A DNA stretch of 64,000 bases from Fonsecaea monophora (taxonomy: Eukaryota; Ascomycota; Eurotiomycetes; Chaetothyriales; Herpotrichiellaceae): the NCBI RefSeq assembly GCF_001642475.1, contig NW_019174013.1, positions 62,001 through 126,000 on the forward strand, in the 5' to 3' direction. A program made the position numbers and the translations under genes. A model generated the notes under the pieces. It worked only from the letters and a program-made list of their open reading frames with translations, searched no databases and was not told the origin of the DNA. Below are positions 44,885-56,070 of the stretch, piece after piece; the stretch's first letter is position 1, and each line of letters opens with the position of its first letter.

Positions 44885-46029
44885 TCCCTTGGGCCAGTAT
44901 ATTGACACTGATTGCATCTTGAAGACCGAGTGCATGGTTATCATGCGGCACAAGTCTGATGATTCAGGGATGCTTGTCAATGGAGATGTCCAGGACGGAG
45001 CCCGCAGTGTCGAGACAAAGTGCTCACATGTTCTGAAACCAGGACACCCAGGAATCAAAGCACATCTGGAGGACAAAGTTGTTTGGTTGGCTCGTGGGTT
45101 TGATCTGGGACAAGATCCAACGACCGGGTTTCTGTTCCTGCACGACACATCACGCCAACCGCATACCATTCCACCTGCTGCTCCGGATCAACTGAATTCA
45201 GCCCGAGCGCATCTGCGCCAGACGGTACACATACAATGCATGCTAATGCTCCCGTGGCGCCTCGAGGGGGATATCAACAACACTAGGCCCACCGATCCCG
45301 CCATGATAGACAGATATGTCCTGGGAAGATCCAATAGACGAGATACACGATAATGAAGGATGATGAAGTAACGAGATCCCTCTCACCTTGCTCACTCTGC
45401 CCTGCTTTACAACTACTTTTGCTTTGCTGTGTTGTACCGCGTTGTTTCTGCTCTGCTCTAGCATGGCCTACCATTATCCTTTTCTTCAAAGGCATCCATT
45501 TATTACCTCTAATATCCGCACCTGCAGAACACAACAGCGGCAAAGGCAGGAGTTGAAGAACTCAATCTACGACCATTTCGGGCATACAAAAGGCTCATGT
45601 GACCAGTTTTTCTCTTTTGCCAGTTTTTGCATAGCTAACAGCATACATATCCAAGCTCCATGTATCTTTCCTGTTGTTTTGATCTGCTGCCTCAAGCCTG
45701 GGACGTTGTGTTGCGAGATATCGTGCTCTGTGGAGGCGGGCGTTTTGCCATGTCTGCAATCACTGTGTCTTCCAGTCTCCATGTATTTCATCGTTTGTCG
45801 CAGTTAGATTGATGGGGTGCACGATGTCCATTCGCCATGGCTGACTCCGTCAACGCCTGTTGTTTCCGAAGCAAAACAGGACCTCCCATTGCTCGTTCTC
45901 AGCGCCGCTGGACATTAAGCATGCAACCTCCCACCACGCATCGGCCCCAACCACCCTCCAAACACACAAAACGCCGAACCTACCGCTGTCATTTACATCA
46001 CTCCGAAGTCGTCACATGTCCACTGATCC
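44885..46029. other. Convergent intergenic region of about 1.1 kb
   Basis: Between CSN7 and RAX1 stop codons. The open frames are Cys/Leu-rich or His/Pro-rich without family signal. Confidence 0.45.
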
Positions 46030-47297
46030 CTAGAACCTCGTACCCGGAACAAATATAAACAGGACACTCAATGCCACCGCCGCCGCCGCAAACATCAAGA
46101 ATGCCATGGTCGCTCGCGTCAGAAGCAATCGCCGCACAAACGGCTCCCTGACGCGCGACCAGTTCATCCACGTGTATTCACTAAATCCCAGGTAAGCGGC
46201 AACGATGTCGAGCTTGTATTGGTAGGAGACGAGGAAGTAGCAGCCGATTGTGAAAGGAAGGATAAGCTAAACGGTTCGGTCAGTGGGATGAACTGCAAAT
46301 GAACTTGAACACGGAAGCCTTACCCAGCAGCGAGTAGCCCTCGATCTGTCCCTCAGAATCATGTAATAGCCGGCCCAAAACCCAGCCATTAAGCTCGCCA
46401 GACCAATGGCGAGTCTGATCAACACACTCAATGGGACTAGATTTCCCAAGGCTTTGGCCTGCAAAAAGCCTGGGAATGCATCCCTTTCCATCGCCTGGAA
46501 GACGTAGTCCTTGGCATCATCAAACACCTCTGGGTCGTCTCGTCCTTCCTCCTCAATTGCCCGAATGATCCTGTTCAGCATGGTGTCTGGCAGGACGATC
46601 TCTCGCTCCGAGCCGGGCAAGACAAAAGTGTAGAGAATCTTCTCCGCACTGGCTTTAATGTCGGCCCTAGCGACACTATGTCCAGGGGAATTCGAGTCCG
46701 TCCGCACTTCAGGGGTGGAGTATGTCGGCTGTGGAAGTTCTGAAGGTGAGGGTCGGTCACCGGAGGGACGACCGAGGTTTCTTGAATTGGCTGACCCCAA
46801 GCTATGTGAAGGTGAGTGATCAGTAGCACCACCACCCTCTCCTCTGCTTCGAGGTGGCTTGGCACCTGCTGCGCCGTTATCTGATCTCAAGATGGCAGAC
46901 ACCCTTGATTCTTGTCCACTCTTTCTCGCGTCTATTCCTTCACCCAGTTCAAACTGATCGAGTAATGCCGAAGACCTTTTGCTGGTGGTGGTCTTTTCCA
47001 TCTCCGGCGTGTCGACGAGCATCGAACGGCGCAGTTCTCGGACATAGTGGCGGCACAAGGACATGTGTTGGGATACATCGAGCCTGTTGAATGAGTCAGA
47101 ATTGATTTACACCTTGATTTCATGTCGACAACAAACCAGAAGTCCAGGTAATCCACCGAGCGTTGTTGGTCGCGCATGTAAATGTAGAATGAAAATAGAT
47201 CAACCGGAGCTAGCGTCCTTCTTCCCAAAACCTCCATCAGAGTAGGCAGTCGGTTGCGGACCTCGACATCCTCACCCCGGCTCCCTGGATGTGCCAT
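46030..47297 (-). CDS. RAX1: RGS-domain membrane protein Rax1
   Basis: Exons 47297-47137, 47083-46324 and 46266-46030, introns of 53 and 57 nt, 385 aa. The first donor GTTTGT was preferred to a nearer GTGTAA because it gives the RGS core DYLDFWLDVSQHMSLCRHYVREL and a normal intron size (53 rather than 29 nt). RGS parts: PTLMEVLGRRTLAPVDLFSFYIYMRD, a long Ser/Pro insertion, then FVLPGSEREIVLP, DPEVFDDAKDYVFQAMERDAFPGFLQAK. Three C-terminal membrane spans follow (LSVLIRLAIGLASLMAGFWAGYY, LILPFTIGCYFLVSY, AFLMFAAAAVALSVLFIFV). In yeast Rax1 marks bud sites with Rax2; filamentous homologues affect growth and development. Confidence 0.9.
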
Positions 47298-48236
47298 CGT
47301 GTTTGTTGATCTCGTGACGCGCAAAGTGAACCGGTGCACTCGGGGGAAGGTGAATGATGTCAACAGACAAGAGGTCGCGACGTTTTCGAGATGGAAGGGG
47401 TTGGTTTCAGAGAACGGGGCTCTTCTCGGTGGGATCGATGCAAAGACCACCAGAGGTGCAGTCCAAGTGACGTGAGGACTAAGTTACGGGGTCGCGAGTG
47501 GGAGGCTGGTGGATCTTGGATTACATGGTGGACATTGTTGGCAAACAGACAATAGCGAGCGTGTCGAAGAGAATTCAACGAGCGGAGAAGGGGTGTAGAG
47601 GTACAGCAAGACGTGGAAAGTCCCGTTTTTGTCTTGTCTTGTCGAAGTTGAGGGTTGAAAAGGTGGTTAATTGTGGGAGAAGCAGGGAAGGGAGCGACCT
47701 TTGGGTAACGGAACCTTGAATTGGGATGCGACCGGGGCAACCCCCTGCATCTCCCTTTTGGAGCATCTGATTGGTTCCCTTCCTGGTCCGAACAATCTGC
47801 ACGTCTCCGGAGTTTTGTCTTTGGCATCAGCCACAGAGGTTGCACATGTCGTTCGTCATCTCGATACTACTGAGAACTAGTTGTGTTGCTGGTGACTTGG
47901 ACTTGGCCAATCTCATAATTGGCACCTATGGCAGTGGCTTGTGCAACGGCTTTATAAGTACGTGGTTGCGTGACAGGAGAACGTGTTGTTTGCGTGCTAC
48001 CATCTTTCATTGTCATGTCTTCATGTATAAAGGTCCAAAAAAAAAGCCATTCATACTGTTTGGGTATCATGTTATGTGCATGCAATAAACCGAGCGAGAT
48101 CATAATGCTGTGTTTTGGTAGTGTCATCGTCCGCTTCTCTGCGCCAATCCCGCCCAAACGAAAGCCACCCCCAAAGCCATGAAATCGGCACCAACCGCAT
48201 TGCATGCCTGTAGAAAATTCGCCAGCAAATTGGTGC
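47298..48236. other. Intergenic region between RAX1 and GCN5
   Basis: About 940 nt: RAX1 promoter and GCN5 3' flank. No gene supported. Confidence 0.5.
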
Positions 48237-49810
48237 TTATTCTGCAAGGTGCTATACAATCCACGTCAGTGTGTCGGAACTCCGAATCATTGTCAGGGTA
48301 TCAACCACTCACCGACCATTCCGGAATATTCTTGATCTGTTGCCACATGAACTTTTCCAGTTTGTTTGCGCTCTTCGCGTATGGTGTGGTCTCGTTGTTA
48401 TAGCGCCGGCAATTGTCAAAGATTAGTTTGGCATCCTTGATGAAATCTTCTGGTCTGGGATATAGGTCGTTCTGCAGCCGTTCCTCCATTGTTGACAGGT
48501 CCATTGGCTCCTTGATTACTTCATAGTAATCGGGAACTTCATCCTTGTTAACCGGCTGAGCGAAAGGCCAGGCTGCAGTATGATTCTGCATGTCGTTGAG
48601 CAAGTGAAGAAGCTGATTATAGTTTGGACCGTGTCGAGGTTGCCGGGAGAGCTCATCCATCGAAGGTGACCAGCCAGACTCTTTGATCGCCGGAATTGAC
48701 ATCGGGTCTATCTCGACGATCCCGTTCTTCCACTGTGCTGGCGGGGGATGAACAATGTGAGACTTACTCACTGCTCGGATCTTAGCCATGACTGCCTCCT
48801 TCTGCTTTTGGAGCATTCGAGGGGCCTGCAGATAGCGGATCTTGGGCAACATGCTGCATTGCATGATTGTACCACCTTCGTAGTCTTTTATGTATCCCAT
48901 CCAGATCGACTTTTCGAGAGTAATCTCCTTTGTAAAGCCCTGCTTCTTGAAGTAGCCGATCGCATAGTTGTCGGCGTAGGTCAGGAAATACATAATCGGT
49001 GAAGTGGCCTTGACATAGTCCTTCAAGTGCGCCATCAGATGAGCACCGTACCCCTTGACCTGCTGATCTGACGAGATCGCGCAGAAGACAATCTCAGCAA
49101 ACCTTCTCGAGTTGAACGGTCGGTAGGTTATACCTCCAACCACCTCAAGCGGCTGCTTGACAATAGCGATGGATAGATGTGTTTTATCGTAGACCAGGCG
49201 AGCGATGTAGTCTTTGGGCATCTTAGGCAGTTGCTTCTGAAAGATACATTTCAACCCGGTCAAGATGATGTTACTCTCCCTCGAATTATCATTGTTGACC
49301 ACCCTGAACTCAATAAGTCCTTGTTTCTCTTCAACGACGGCTGGCTTCTCGGGGAAATCGACTGGTGTAGGAGTGATGGGAGGATCCGCATCGGACTGCT
49401 CAAAGACGAAGTTAGCGTTGTTTGTCCCCAGTGAGATACGCTCAGTCTGTGAAGAACAGCGATGTAAAAGATCGTGGTCTTCAAGGTATGAAAGGGATAA
49501 AGTGGAATCCGAGTCCACAGAGACGTTTGTTCTGAAGCGATAAAGATTATCGTCGGGCGGGAACATTCCCGCTGGGGGAAGATTGAAAGGCATGATGATC
49601 GTGGTCGGAGGGTGCTGGTGGATTTACCTCTTCATGTTTGATGCCATTCTCCAGAGCCGGTGACTCGGTTCTGGCCTTTTTGGAGCGAGAGGACGCCGCA
49701 TCCTCAGATGCCTTCCTCTTTGTATCTGCGTCATTCACCAAATCAGTACACGTGCACATGTCATTCTGCCACACCCAGAGGTTCTCACGTTCACCGTTTA
49801 TAGGCGCCAT
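48237..49810 (-). CDS. GCN5: Histone acetyltransferase Gcn5 (SAGA/ADA catalytic subunit)
   Basis: Model: exons 49810-49789, 49725-49628, 49446-48313 and 48251-48237; introns of 63, 181 and 61 nt; 422 aa. The first exons give the usual Gcn5 opening TKRKASEDAASSRSKKARTE. The GNAT domain spans about 70-235: FPEKPAVVEEKQGLIEFRVV, catalytic Glu158 in FAEIVFCAISS, acetyl-CoA loop QQVKGYGA. RQPRHGPNYNQLLHLLNDMQ leads into the bromodomain (AAWPFAQPVN, PDYYEVIKEPMDLSTME, IFDNCRRYNNETTPYAKSA). The tiny last exon ends IPEWSHLAE. Gcn5 acetylates H3 at promoters. The 181-nt intron was chosen because a 54-nt option breaks the frame; a shorter protein starting at 49593 is also possible. Confidence 0.9.
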
Positions 49811-50125
49811 CGCGGCAATACCAATGTGCTGGATATACTGAACAGTCCCAACATAACACGTCGCGGGCGTGTTAAAGGGTGTCGTCGCAATCTAAGAGAG
49901 ACTTGAAGTTGAGAGGCGATCTCGGCCGCGGTTACAAGAACGCTGAGACGATTATTGCCAGATATGGATTAGCGCATAACCTCGGAAAACCTTCCAGAAT
50001 GAGACGCCTGGTCTGTCGCGTCTTCCTTCGGGAGACCACCTTGCAACTCGCAGGCATTTGTTCGCCCTGAAATTTACCAGACCAAACACTTCAAGCTGTG
50101 ATCAAGAGCTTTGTAAGCCACCTCA
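49811..50125. other. Divergent promoter of GCN5 and OST5
   Basis: 315 nt between start codons; no gene. Confidence 0.5.
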
Positions 50126-50462
50126 ATGTCGCTCTACGACGTCTGGCAAGCAGCCGCAGGCAGCCCTTTCCAGCCCACAGTTGGCAAGGAAAGCCAGTTG
50201 ACCGTCGGACTGTTTTTGTTGCTTATTGGTGAGACTCTTTGTCGCATTGGGGTCTCATTGGGTTTGCACTGACTTGCATAGGCCTGATACTCACTGGACT
50301 CTTCGCATTGAACAAATCTCCTCTTTCTATACCTGTCTTCGGAATCCCTGCCTCTCTTGCATTTGGGTATGTGCAGAAAACAATAGCTGGTTGACATGGA
50401 GATTGACACGGGGCAGATTTGGTGCAGTCTACGCGATCTGCGGGTTTGGGGTCTATGTTTAA
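50126..50462 (+). CDS. OST5: Oligosaccharyltransferase small subunit Ost5
   Basis: Three small exons, 50126-50228, 50282-50366 and 50417-50462 (introns of 53 and 50 nt), 77 aa; no single reading frame covers it. It starts MSLYDVWQAAAGSPFQPTV and has two membrane spans, LTVGLFLLLIGLILTGLFAL and SLAFGFGAVYAICGFGVYV, linked by NKSPLSIPVFGIPA. This matches the Ost5 subunit of the ER oligosaccharyltransferase, which with Ost1 helps N-glycosylation of nascent proteins. Length is near the family norm of about 80-86 aa. It is followed by RAD1 on the same strand after only 84 nt. Confidence 0.85.
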
Positions 50463-50546
50463 GATCCTGTAGACCATTCTACCTCAATATCTGCTTTTTC
50501 CTCTCCATAACTGCGGTTCACCTGTCAAAGACTTTACAATCATACA

Positions 50547-51656
50547 ATGGCTGATGCACCCATCTTTACGGCAATATCTACATCTGCTAGGCAGTTGTAC
50601 CTGTTGCTTCGGTGCATTGCTTTCTCTCAGCGTGCAGAGGTGGAGATCACCCAACAAGGAATCAAGTTCTCTGTCGAAGAAGCACGAGTTGTTCAGGGCT
50701 TGACGTTTCTAGACAAAGCCCTCTTCTCGTCGTACAATTTGAGACTCAACGATGAAGATCATGCCTTGCCCCCATTTGCAGTCTCAGTTGATGCTCTCCT
50801 GGAAACGTTACAGATATTTGGCATCGCTGAAACAACTTCCTCAGCGCGGAACCCCTATGGTGGACTTTCATCGTCGTATGGAAACGCTTTCAATACCCCG
50901 GCACTGGCACTCGGAGGCACATGCCGAATTTCGTACCAAGAGGCTGGTGCACCGCTCACCATCACCATTCAAGAAGGATCAGTCACCACAACGTGTGAGA
51001 TGAACACATACAGAGTTTACGATCAATATGGTGACGATGGTGGTATCCCACTGGACCGGAATTCGTTGTGTCTGAAAGCCATCATGCGCAGTGCTTGGCT
51101 CAATGATGCTATTGGGGAGCTCTCAGGCACCAATCCGACTGTTCTTGTAATCAATGCTTCTGGCCGTACTGCTCCCTTTTTCTCGTTGGAAGGCGAAGGA
51201 GGACCATTCGGCGATAGCACCGTGGACTTTTTACCAGAGTCCAAGAACGCGCCTAGCTCCAGCGTACCCAGGGCCAAAAAACAGCCGCTGGTCACGGAAA
51301 CGTTTTCGGTCGTCGCACCGTCGGGCAGCCATGGAAGAGTCTGCCAGAAGTACAAGTTCGACATGATCAAGAGGGCAGGGAGGGCAATGGCTTTGGCCAG
51401 CAAAGTCAGCATTCGTCAGGATCAACAAGGCGTACTTAGCCTGCAGTTCATGATCGACTTAGGCGACGGTGCCAATGTTGGCCCACGCCGAGAAGAAAGT
51501 GTTGCTGTCAACGCACCGCCGACGCCTAGCAGTGTCGCTTTTGTGGATTTTAGATTTGTTCCACTCTTGGACGACGAGGAGACCGAAAGCAATGGCGAGC
51601 TGGAAGACGAAACAGCTGAGGAGGCGGACCTGGAACCAAATGACGATAGTTTATAG
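50547..51656 (+). CDS. RAD1: Checkpoint clamp subunit Rad1 (9-1-1 complex)
   Basis: Single exon, 369 aa. Sequence follows the Rad1/Rec1/Rad17 family: FTAISTSARQLYLLLRCIAF, AEVEITQQGIKFSVEEARVVQG, FLDKALFSSYNL, then ITIQEGSVTTTCEMNTY in the first PCNA-like half, and KYKFDMIKRAGRAMALASKVSIR, GVLSLQFMIDLG, AFVDFRFVPL in the second. The C-terminus is acidic (DDEETESNGELEDETAEEADLE). Rad1 forms a ring with Rad9 and Hus1 that is loaded at DNA damage and activates ATR, upstream of Chk1, whose gene also lies in this window. Promoter space is short (84 nt after OST5). Confidence 0.93.
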   Translation: MADAPIFTAISTSARQLYLLLRCIAFSQRAEVEITQQGIKFSVEEARVVQGLTFLDKALFSSYNLRLNDEDHALPPFAVSVDALLETLQIFGIAETTSSARNPYGGLSSSYGNAFNTPALALGGTCRISYQEAGAPLTITIQEGSVTTTCEMNTYRVYDQYGDDGGIPLDRNSLCLKAIMRSAWLNDAIGELSGTNPTVLVINASGRTAPFFSLEGEGGPFGDSTVDFLPESKNAPSSSVPRAKKQPLVTETFSVVAPSGSHGRVCQKYKFDMIKRAGRAMALASKVSIRQDQQGVLSLQFMIDLGDGANVGPRREESVAVNAPPTPSSVAFVDFRFVPLLDDEETESNGELEDETAEEADLEPNDDSL

Positions 51657-52164
51657 TCAAAATTGAACCATCCGTGTCTTCTGATGCTACCCGTATCTTG
51701 AGTCGTCTTTGTCGGCACTCTTATTTTCGTTCATTCTGTGTTTATTCATCTGCAGCACCTCTTCAAGGAGTGGGAATTTTGATCTTCGCGAGCGTCTGCC
51801 AACCACATATGAATGCTCTCGACAAGGCTGGGTTTCCTTGCAGTCGATGGAGTAGCGAGTCTAGACCACTGTCCTTTGGCTATTTCTGTCTAGTGATGAT
51901 ATCCATATTAAGCTAGCGTGACTAGCGGGGAGTGGATGACGTCCCGCCACTCGACCGGCCAGATTGCCGCGCCTCCAGTATCCGATACGATTCCAATATC
52001 GCCGCAAAGGATAGTGGCCAACGTCATCTAGAAAAATCCCCGTACCCCCTGGTCCTTCGATCTACTCGTTTATACACCACACGAAATCTGTAGCTTGGGA
52101 GAAGGATGTCCGACTCGCCCTTTACTACACCATCGTCCACAACCACAGGTTCACTTTCATCACC
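51657..52164. other. Intergenic region between RAD1 and the TDT exporter
   Basis: About 510 nt. An out-of-frame ATG at 52106 lies before the exporter start and could begin a short upstream reading frame. No gene. Confidence 0.5.
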
Positions 52165-53771
52165 ATGGTCGAAACTCCCGACGACGAGGACGCCAGAATC
52201 GAGCGCATGGCGTCCAACAACCCTGCCATGACCATCCCCACCAGCCAACTGGCGTCGCGACCAGACTTCAACCGCTTGCGCTCACGGAGTAGCAATACCC
52301 AGACACAGACCCCGAAAACCATCCGTAGATCCGACCCTTCAGGCGATGCCGAGTCCATCACCGCCGTGTCCAAGTCGACGTCAACGTCGCCCGAGGCTCC
52401 GCCTTCGAAATACGACGTTGGCTGGCGGCGCGTGGTCCGCAACTTCTCGCCTTCGTGGTTCAGCGTGACCATGGGCACGGGCATCTGCTCGCTCCTGCTG
52501 ATCACCATCCCCTTCCAGGCGCGCTGGCTGTACTGGCTCTCGGTGGCGTTCTTCGTGCTCAACAGCGTCCTCTTCACCCTGGCCTTTGTCGCCTCTCTGC
52601 TCCGATATACGCTGTACCCAGCCATCTGGTCCGTCATGATTGCCGACCCCAACAATTCGCTGTTTCTGGGCACAATCCCCATGGGCTTTGCCACCTTGGT
52701 CGAGAGCTGGATTCTCCTGTGTTGTCCCTACTGGGGCTACTGGAGTGTGTGGGTTGCGTGGATTGCGTGGATGGTCGATTCTGTCGTGGCCGTTGCCGTG
52801 ACCGTGTCTCTGCCGTTTTTGTTGATGAGCCAACGCGACTCGCAGGGCCTCGACAGGATCACGGCGGCGCAACTGTTGCCGATTGCAAGCACGATTGTTG
52901 CTTCTGGAGCTGGTAAGCGTGAATCTTTAGTTCCCAAATCCGTCTGGCCGAGGCAGAAAAGTACTATATTGACAAAATGACTTTAGGAAGCAAGGTCGCT
53001 GAACTACTCAACTCCCCAGACCACGCGCTGGGGACGGTGATAACTTCATACGTTATGTGGGGAATGGGTAAGTTGCTTCCAAGAATATTTCTTATACCAA
53101 TGGACATGCAAAACAGCAACTTGATGCACACTTCCCCATTCCAAGCACTCCGCTGACAAAACCCCAATACAGCAACCCCCCTCGCCATCACCGTGCTGGT
53201 CATGTACTACCAGCGGCTGGTCCTGCACAAACTCCCACCGCGAGAGGTCGTCGTCTCGTCCTTCCTCCCCCTCGGCCCGCTCGGCATGGGCGGCTACACG
53301 ATCATGTACCTGGGCAAAGTGTCGCGGGTGGTGTTCCCGCAGGTGGCGCTATTCCACGACCTCCCCCTCGCAGGCGACGTCGTGTACGTGCTGGGCTTCT
53401 TCGTCGCCCTGATCATGTGGGGGTTCGGGCTGTGCTGGCTCGTCTTCGCCCTCGCGACCATCTACTCGACGCGCCCGTTCCCCTTCAACATGGGCTGGTG
53501 GGGTTTCACCTTTCCGCTGGGCGTCTACGCCATCTCCACCGTCACTTTTGGCGTCGAGATGCCCAGCAGGTTCTTCAAGGTCCTGGGAACCGTCTTCGCC
53601 GTCGCTGTCATCCTGCTGTGGTGCGTCGTCGCCGCGGGAACCGCCAGGGGCGCTTGGTCCGGCCAGCTGTTCTACGCGCCATGTCTGAAGAATCTGCCTG
53701 CGCCCAGCGCCGATGAGGACGGGAACAGGGATGACAGGATGGTGGATACGGAGAAATCGCCTGGGAAATGA
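52165..53771 (+). CDS. TDT-family exporter, SSU1-like (sulfite/C4-dicarboxylate type)
   Basis: Exons 52165-52912, 52987-53067 and 53173-53771 (introns of 74 and 105 nt), 475 aa. After a disordered Ser/Thr-rich N-terminus come about ten membrane spans with the SSU1/malate-permease signatures NFSPSWFSVTMGTGICSLLL, SLFLGTIPMGFATLVES, TSYVMWGMATPLAITVLVMYYQRL and GPLGMGGYTIMYLGK. PFNMGWWGFTFPLGVYAIST near 405 fits the conserved late half. In yeast and dermatophytes SSU1 exports sulfite; other TDT members move malate. The family is sure, the substrate is not. The tail after the last span is hydrophilic. Confidence 0.9.
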
Positions 53772-54247
53772 TTTTGCATTGTTGACGTAGCTTTATTGCC
53801 TTGCGCTTGTACATATATATTACGACCTTTTGGAACCAGAACTAGATCGCATTGCCTAATCATGTGTATATCTCTGTAAAGATAGGTAGTATGCTGTCGA
53901 AAGATACAAGATAACAAGTGCGAATCTGTCCAACTAGGTCATCCGTTTCCTAGCTACGCTGTTCCAATACCTGTCAGCGGCCCAAGCACCACTGCAGTAC
54001 TTGGTTCCTATAATCGTGTGCACAACTTTGATACACAAGTGTCGATATGGTCCCGACGTTCGATCGTGTCTCATGTCTCAAAGTAAAAGAACACGCACAT
54101 GGGAAGAAACAGCTAGACTAGCAAGCGATTACCCACCGTGGCATAAGATTGAATATGCATTTAGATTTGAGGGGCGAAAAGTTTAGATCTACTTTTTTTT
54201 TAAAAAAAAAAAAACCAATTCTACCTCTAAACCTTTGGATTCAGGCT
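53772..54247. other. Convergent intergenic region with T/A palindrome
   Basis: 476 nt between the exporter and esterase stop codons. Its only marked feature is the T9/A13 inverted repeat listed below. Confidence 0.5.
54193..54214. repeat. T9-A13 inverted repeat
   Basis: A run of nine T directly followed by thirteen A, a perfect 18-bp homopolymer palindrome 34 nt downstream of the esterase stop. Could act as a 3'-end element or a slippage hotspot. Confidence 0.6.
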
Positions 54248-56070
54248 TCAATAGTACAAAGCTTGCTGCCACCACGCGCAGCGGGGGTTTGCGTCCGGAT
54301 CGGTCATTTGTGTGATCCCCGTGACGTTGAGGACGGTTTCGACGGCGCCGGGTCCGTAGAGCGGGAAGACGGGGACGCCGGACCCGTTGGCGCTGCCCGT
54401 CTGGACAAAGTCGACGATGTACCGCTGCAGGGCCTGCGCGACTTGGGGCACGACGCCGCTGCCGTTGACGACGCCGTTGAAGAACGTGTACGGCACGTCC
54501 TGGCCGTGCAGGGCCGGCGGGACCGCGAACTGGTACTCGGAGATGTTGGCGCCGAGCGCCTTGCCCAGGTAGTTGACGTTGCAGCTAAAGTAGCCTTCCT
54601 GCACGATCAGCGTGTTGCGCTCCGTCGGCGTGCGGTACGGCATCGACCCGTCGTACGTCGCGGGGTATAGCGTGCCGAGCAGGAAATCGACCGCCGCGTC
54701 CGAGATGCCGGGCAGATTGATCTTGAACCAGGTGGCCTGGTCGGCGTTGGTCTGGATCCGCGGGTCGCTGAACAGAGGTCCCTCGTTGGTGTTGTGGCCC
54801 GCTACGACCTTGACCGTGTTGGCGAACTGGCCCCGTGCGAGGAGTCGGCCAGGCTGGTCCGGCACAAAGTCCCCATCGACAACGGGCCCGTAGGTGAATC
54901 CGCCGTAGGGGGACATCCCGACCTGCTGGGCATTGGCCGCCATCACGACCGACGATGGGAGATTGCGGGCATCCTCAATCGAAGTCACGTTGAGCAGGGC
55001 TAAGAAGGCCTGCGTTGTGTTCTCCTTTTTGAAGTTGCTTGACACTGGTAGCCAGGCACCAGACTGAGGGATGGCCTGCTGGAAGGGTACCGATTTCAAT
55101 CCCCCATAGGCGGTCATCTGGTGAATCACCGATCCACCACCGGCAGACTCACCCATGACGGTCACCCGGTTTGGATCCCCCCCAAACAATCGAATGTTGG
55201 TTTGAATCCACTCGAGCGCCAGACGTTGGTCGTACAGACCTGCATTAGACACGCCGCCCTCGGCAGCTTCAACGGTTGGTCCGGACAGCCAGCCAAACGC
55301 CCCCAGTCTGTAGTTAATCTCAACAAAAACGATGCCATCCGAACCGCTGGCCTGACTGGTGTGAATGAGACCAGCTGGATTGCCCGATCCAGCTTTCGAT
55401 CCTGCTGTATAACCACCACCATATATCCTGGCAAGGGTCAATTTAGAAAGATCAATATCAATATCAAATTCAGAGCCGCTTCAATACCAGGGACAAGACT
55501 CACCACACAAGAACCGGAGCTCCCTGGTAGCCGGAAGATTGGTTTTGAGCCTTTTCAAATACAGCCTTTGGAACGAATACATCCAGAAACAAGCAGTCCT
55601 CCTTCACCCTCGGGTCAGGAGGAGAAGGTTTTGGCGGGTTGGCTTGGACTTGAGCGGCGGCGGCGGTGTAGTTGAATGGCAACCCTTCCGCGAATGCAGT
55701 GGTGAATAAATCAGCAATGGCGAGCCAAGTTGGGTTCGCTTGAGGGCAGATAGCGCCATCACTGCCGTCTTGGACAGTCGTGTTGCGACCTGTTGGGGGA
55801 ACAGGCGCAGCGAAGCGAAGCTTGCCCAGTGGTGGCTGGGCGTAACGGATGTTGCTGAAGTTGTATATTTGACCAGTGGTCTGTAATTGACATGTTCAGC
55901 TCAGCAACTTATTCCGGTCTAGAAGGTGGAATATGTCATACATTGAAGGAAGATGCTTGCTGTATCTGGTAGCCCAAATCGACTTGAGGCAGGCTCTGAG
56001 CGGCAACCACGGCCAAAAGGCTCCAGCAGCTGGACCAAAGCAATGTCAGTGTCACAGCTGAAGGCTTCAT
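54248..56070 (-). CDS. Secreted type-B carboxylesterase/lipase
   Basis: Exons 56070-55942, 55880-55504 and 55427-54248 (introns of 61 and 76 nt), 561 aa. An N-terminal signal peptide (LTLLWSSCWSLLAVVAAQS) predicts secretion. Carboxylesterase type-B motifs: NIRYAQPPLGKLRFAAP, EDCLFLDVFVP, oxyanion loop YGGGYTAG at 171-178, nucleophile elbow GESAGGGS with Ser263, acid NTNEGPLF with Glu384, and ALHGQDVPYTF with His476. Several N-x-S/T sites suggest N-glycosylation. The fungal group includes lipases, cholesterol esterases and tannase-unrelated esterases; the natural ester is not predictable. The intron after VLVW is set by the canonical GTGAGT donor and restores VWIYGGGY. Confidence 0.93.

Noticed and set aside
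44876..45353. Open frame overlapping the CSN7 3' end
   Set aside because: A shifted-frame continuation of CSN7 with no family signal.
47084..47112. 29-nt intron option in RAX1
   Set aside because: Below normal size and gives a non-family junction; donor GTTTGT gives the exact RGS sequence.
49574..49627. 54-nt intron option in GCN5
   Set aside because: Joins out of frame with the acetyltransferase exon; the 181-nt option is in frame.
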